Both the position numbers and the translations under genes were made by a program. Shown in pieces: positions 42,525 to 45,083 of a stretch of 45,083 nt of DNA (its first letter is position 1; each line of letters opens with the position of its first letter). The notes below the pieces were generated by a model that did no database searches, was not told the DNA's origin, and saw nothing but the letters and a program-made list of their open reading frames with translations. Source of the stretch: CAYMTN01 sp964393335 (GTDB lineage Bacteria > Chloroflexota > Anaerolineae > Aggregatilineales > Aggregatilineaceae); the NCBI GenBank assembly GCA_964393335.1, contig CAYMTN010000009.1, positions 1-45,083 of the forward strand. Reading direction: 5' to 3'.

Positions 42525-44365
42525 CAGCTGGACCCCGATTTTCGCGCCTCAGGCGGTTGGCTGCCCATAGACCATCCCTGCTCCTTGAATTCTTTGACAC
42601 CATAAAATTCGACCTGGGTCGAGAGTGGTTTGATGTCCCTGGATCGCAGGCGTGCTTCTTCGCTCGCCGTAGTGGCCACGCCAATGATCATGAAGGCCAG
42701 GAAAGCTCCGATAAGCACCGCCCAAAAGCCTGGATGGATCATGTAACCCAGGATACCTCCCGGTATGGTACCCAACATAGCCCAGATGACAGGGACATTA
42801 CTTGCCCGGTCATGGGCCTCCTTGCACTCTGCGCAGCGCGGCACCTTCACCTTTACCGTGTTCCACCTGATCTGATACCCGCGAAACGTGTAGACGCGAT
42901 TCGTGATACGGTGCATGTCCACATCCACCGCGTGCGCCGCGACAGGTCCGTTTTGTTCGCAGAACCAGCACCGGTTGAACTTTCGCTCGTTGTCAAGGTT
43001 GCGTGTGAGGGTCTTGCGCCCTTCATTCAACCGTTCCCGCGTCACTTTCCCGCTGGCAAGCCCGGCGAGCGTATCGACCAGACTCAGCGCGGTTTCCCAG
43101 TCCTTTGTCTCGTTGACATAGTTCACGGTACAGTTCAGTGCCCGGTTGGCGATATCATCGTGAATACCGACCAGAGTATGGTGCGCGGGGGGCAAGAGCG
43201 TGTCGAGTACTTTCAGCGGTTTTTTGACATCTTCGATTAGCTGGTATGCGATCGTATAGCCCTGTATCTTCTCTTTGCGTATCTCCACTTCGGCATTCCG
43301 GCACAGTAGGTTGATCCGCGTGCGCAGGGGTTCGATTGTCCGCTGCAGCGCTCGATCTATGAGCGCGGGATCAAAGCCCGATGTTTGCATCAGATGCAGT
43401 TGCCGCTTAGCCCCGTTGGTATCACCGCGTTCGGCAGCGCGCAAGGCCAGGTTGGCATTAATCAACAGCAGCGCGAGTGGCAATCCGTCACGCAGACGCC
43501 GGACTACTCCCGTGGTCAGGCGCGGATCGTTCAGGTCGCGGACGCGGGCGGTCAGCCTGCTCCAGAAACCTTCGTGGTCTAACAGCGCCTGCCAGCGTCT
43601 GAATGCCTCATCCCAGGTACGGTCTTGCTCTCGGAATTCTTGCCGCTCTGCGCTCGACGCCTGCAATTCCTGGTCGAGTGCGGCTACATGTGCGAGCACG
43701 GTGAGGTTGTGCAGTGCGACATTCGAGTCGCGGCGCTGTTCTTCTGATTCCCAGATCGCCTGCGCACGCACGATCTGGTTTTCCGCCAGCGCCCGCAGGG
43801 CATCGTCGCGCGCACTTTGTCCCATCTCATGCGGCCAAAACCAGAAAAACTCGCTGACAAGACGCGCTTCGGGATCGCGCAGTTGCTGCAGCGCATTACG
43901 AACGCGTGTCGGGTCAACCACATGGTTCAACGGCAAGGCGCGACCGCTGCCCGGCGGAATCGGGATGCCGGTTTTGCCGGCCATCTCGACCATCTGCTGC
44001 CGTCTGGACAGATCACGCGCGGTGGCATCGATCGCTACTTCTGCCACACGAAAGGGGTTGTTCTGGTAAATCTCAGGTTGTGAAGCCTCAAACAGGATGG
44101 TCACTTCAGCCAGTTCGTTATGCGTTTTGTGGGCTGGTGACTCGTCAGGCGACTCAGAGGCCGGAGAGAGATCTTCAAACGGGGCGTGCCGTTGTTGTTG
44201 AGCAACGAACATGCGTGTTTCGTATACTAATTCCTCGATTTCGTCGGCACTCAAATCGCCGCGATCAGCCAGGTTTTTCCCATCGGTTTGTAGCGTCTCC
44301 TGCGCCAGACTCGGGTTTTTGCGGAGTTCGGAGCGCAGTTTCTCATATTGATCATCCATACCCAT
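42524..44365 (-). CDS. Membrane protein with degenerate J-like domain, helical repeats and zinc-ribbon-like motif
   Basis: 613 residues. Residues about 102-180 resemble the layout of a J domain: NPFRVAEVAIDATARDLSRR (where J domains have the Y-x-x-LGV-x-x-x-A-x-x-x-x-I-K start) and later ALQQLRDPEARLVSEFFWFW (like YEVLSDPEKR). The HPD tripeptide is absent. A long helical region (about 185-460) may be repeat-like. CWFC (about 466-469) and CAEC (about 511-514) form a possible zinc site, and two hydrophobic helices (about 525-566) would anchor the protein. The ATG at 44365 is used; GTG at 44368 or ATG at 44359 are alternatives with equally poor ribosome sites. First gene of the chaperone cassette; its stop overlaps the GrpE-like start. 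Confidence 0.7.
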   Translation of the reverse strand: MGMDDQYEKLRSELRKNPSLAQETLQTDGKNLADRGDLSADEIEELVYETRMFVAQQQRHAPFEDLSPASESPDESPAHKTHNELAEVTILFEASQPEIYQNNPFRVAEVAIDATARDLSRRQQMVEMAGKTGIPIPPGSGRALPLNHVVDPTRVRNALQQLRDPEARLVSEFFWFWPHEMGQSARDDALRALAENQIVRAQAIWESEEQRRDSNVALHNLTVLAHVAALDQELQASSAERQEFREQDRTWDEAFRRWQALLDHEGFWSRLTARVRDLNDPRLTTGVVRRLRDGLPLALLLINANLALRAAERGDTNGAKRQLHLMQTSGFDPALIDRALQRTIEPLRTRINLLCRNAEVEIRKEKIQGYTIAYQLIEDVKKPLKVLDTLLPPAHHTLVGIHDDIANRALNCTVNYVNETKDWETALSLVDTLAGLASGKVTRERLNEGRKTLTRNLDNERKFNRCWFCEQNGPVAAHAVDVDMHRITNRVYTFRGYQIRWNTVKVKVPRCAECKEAHDRASNVPVIWAMLGTIPGGILGYMIHPGFWAVLIGAFLAFMIIGVATTASEEARLRSRDIKPLSTQVEFYGVKEFKEQGWSMGSQPPEARKSGSS

Positions 44366-44840
44366 CACCCGGTAAACGAGACTTTTCCACAGGCAGTATC
44401 TGGTATGGGAACGGTCAGCAGTGAATGGCTACATTACAGTTCCCGGTCGCCAGAATGTGAGTTGATATTTGTATCGCCATGTCAGGCTGGGCCATCTGTT
44501 GAAGGTTTCCTTCAGCCGGTTCGCCGCTTCGACAAATCTGTCTACCTGGCGAGCAAGTCCGAAACCCTCACCAGGCATTTTAGCCGCCCGGTTCCGATCG
44601 ATTGGGGAGTGAATACCAAGAATATTTTTTACGATCAGAAGCGCTCGTCAGCATTCGAAGACCATGATCGCTATTTTTCGAAATCTGCCGGCTGCACGGT
44701 GCTCGCCAGAAATCCACACAATCTAACAAAAAAGACGAAAAACAAGGAAGTTACAGGGCTACACGCGTATGCATACAATAATGCCACGATCCAGGTTTTT
44801 AGTAAAGCGAGCGTAGTGGGTGAGTGAGCAGGGTGGCGAG
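44366..44840. other. Non-coding upstream region of the Hsp70-like cassette
   Basis: About 475 bp with no recognised gene. A plus-strand frame is open over much of it but its product has no recognisable domain, no good ribosome site and mixed composition. The part from about 44620 to 44800 is AT-rich (for example AATATTTTTTAC and AACAAAAAAGACG) unlike the rest of the window. No CIRCE heat-shock element (TTAGCACTC-N9-GAGTGCTAA) was seen. The promoter of the cassette should lie here. Confidence 0.5.
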
Positions 44841-44881
44841 AAAAAACCACCCTGGTCGAGCAATCGCCCAGGGTGGTTTTT
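44841..44881 (-). terminator. Strong intrinsic terminator of the right-edge gene
   Basis: Perfect 14-bp arms (AAAAACCACCCTGG at 44842-44855, CCAGGGTGGTTTTT at 44868-44881) with a 12-nt loop. On the minus strand it ends in TTTTTT and lies 29 bp after the stop codon of the right-edge gene. The symmetric A/T flanks mean it could act in both directions. Confidence 0.88.
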
Positions 44882-44910
44882 GTTATCTGTGTAAATGGGC
44901 GGGACCGATT

Positions 44911-45083
44911 TTACGACCCGGTGCCCGGCCTGCTCGGCCCCGCCGGTGTAACCACTGGCGGAGCCTCGGTCGATTCGGGCGTGGCGGTCGGTTCGACAGG
45001 TGGTGCTTCTGTCGGAACGACCTCCGTCGGCACAACCTCGGTTGGCTCTTGAGTCGGGATCACCTCGGTCGGCACTGCCGTTG
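44911..45083 (-). CDS. C-terminus of a Pro/Thr/Glu-repeat protein, cut by the window edge
   Basis: 57 codons are visible to the TAA at 44911-44913. The sequence is a low-complexity tail with units such as PTEVIPTQEPTEVVPTEVV and VEPTATPESTEAPP, ending RPGTGS. Such tails are typical of secreted or surface-anchored linkers in Chloroflexota. A strong terminator follows 29 bp later, supporting that this is a real gene end. No domain lies inside the window, so function cannot be given. Confidence 0.7.
   Translation of the reverse strand, partial: TAVPTEVIPTQEPTEVVPTEVVPTEAPPVEPTATPESTEAPPVVTPAGPSRPGTGS

Noticed and set aside
43275..44069. 264-codon plus-strand frame opposite the J-like gene
   Set aside because: Ser/Arg-rich shadow translation; the minus strand has a coherent protein with coupled start and stop overlaps.
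44348..44827. 159-codon plus-strand frame before the Hsp70-like cassette
   Set aside because: No good ribosome site, no recognisable motif, and it runs across the promoter region and start of the cassette. Kept only as a remark in the intergenic entry.
1..45083. CRISPR arrays, tRNA or rRNA genes, insertion sequences, prophage
   Set aside because: No regularly spaced direct repeats, no cloverleaf-like T-loop sequences and no transposase or integrase motifs were noticed on reading; a dedicated scan could still find a diverged tRNA.

Overview
The window looks like a chromosomal segment of a Chloroflexota bacterium, probably of the Anaerolineae type. This is an inference from a fused transaldolase/glucose-6-phosphate isomerase, secreted Pro/Thr-rich linkers, large multi-domain hybrid kinases and moderately high GC. 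No rRNA, tRNA, phage, transposase or CRISPR array was seen.

Left part (1-3.6 kb): the end of a tungstate-type ABC permease, a WecG/TagA-family glycosyltransferase, a convergent GT4 glycosyltransferase and a DoxX-type membrane protein.

Centre left (3.67-24.30 kb): one uninterrupted minus-strand gene train. It begins with all proton-pumping complex I subunits in the order nuoA-B-CD-E-F-G-H-I-J-K-L-M-N. It continues with no visible terminator into sugar-phosphate genes: rpiB, a universal-stress protein, a tal-pgi fusion, a HAD hydrolase and zwf. A strong 14-bp-stem terminator follows zwf. The layout suggests that oxidative pentose-phosphate/glycolytic entry enzymes are co-expressed with the respiratory NADH dehydrogenase.

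Centre right (24.67-34.37 kb): a signalling island. A lipoprotein solute-binding protein with no ABC permease or ATPase beside it is followed 9 bp later by a membrane hybrid histidine kinase (tandem HAMP, PAS, HisKA, HATPase, two REC, HPt). Next come a stand-alone receiver and a REC-HisKA-HPt protein. A convergent REC-PASx3-GAF-HisKA_3 kinase faces them. None of these proteins carries a DNA-binding output domain.

34.78-38.43 kb: a heterodimeric ABC exporter pair whose degenerate motifs fall into one composite ATP site.

38.4-44.4 kb: the most unusual part, a minus-strand cassette forming a divergent Hsp70 system. It encodes (i) a membrane protein with a degenerate J-like domain lacking HPD and a zinc-ribbon-like CxxC pair, (ii) a short GrpE-like protein, (iii) an 836-residue Hsp70 with an extra beta-rich insertion, no DVLLLDV-type linker and a long helical tail, and (iv) a TPR protein with one membrane span and an extracytoplasmic Pro/Thr linker. 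In-frame remnants of a further extracellular domain lie beyond its stop codon. The right edge holds the C-terminus of a Pro/Thr/Glu-repeat protein and its terminator.
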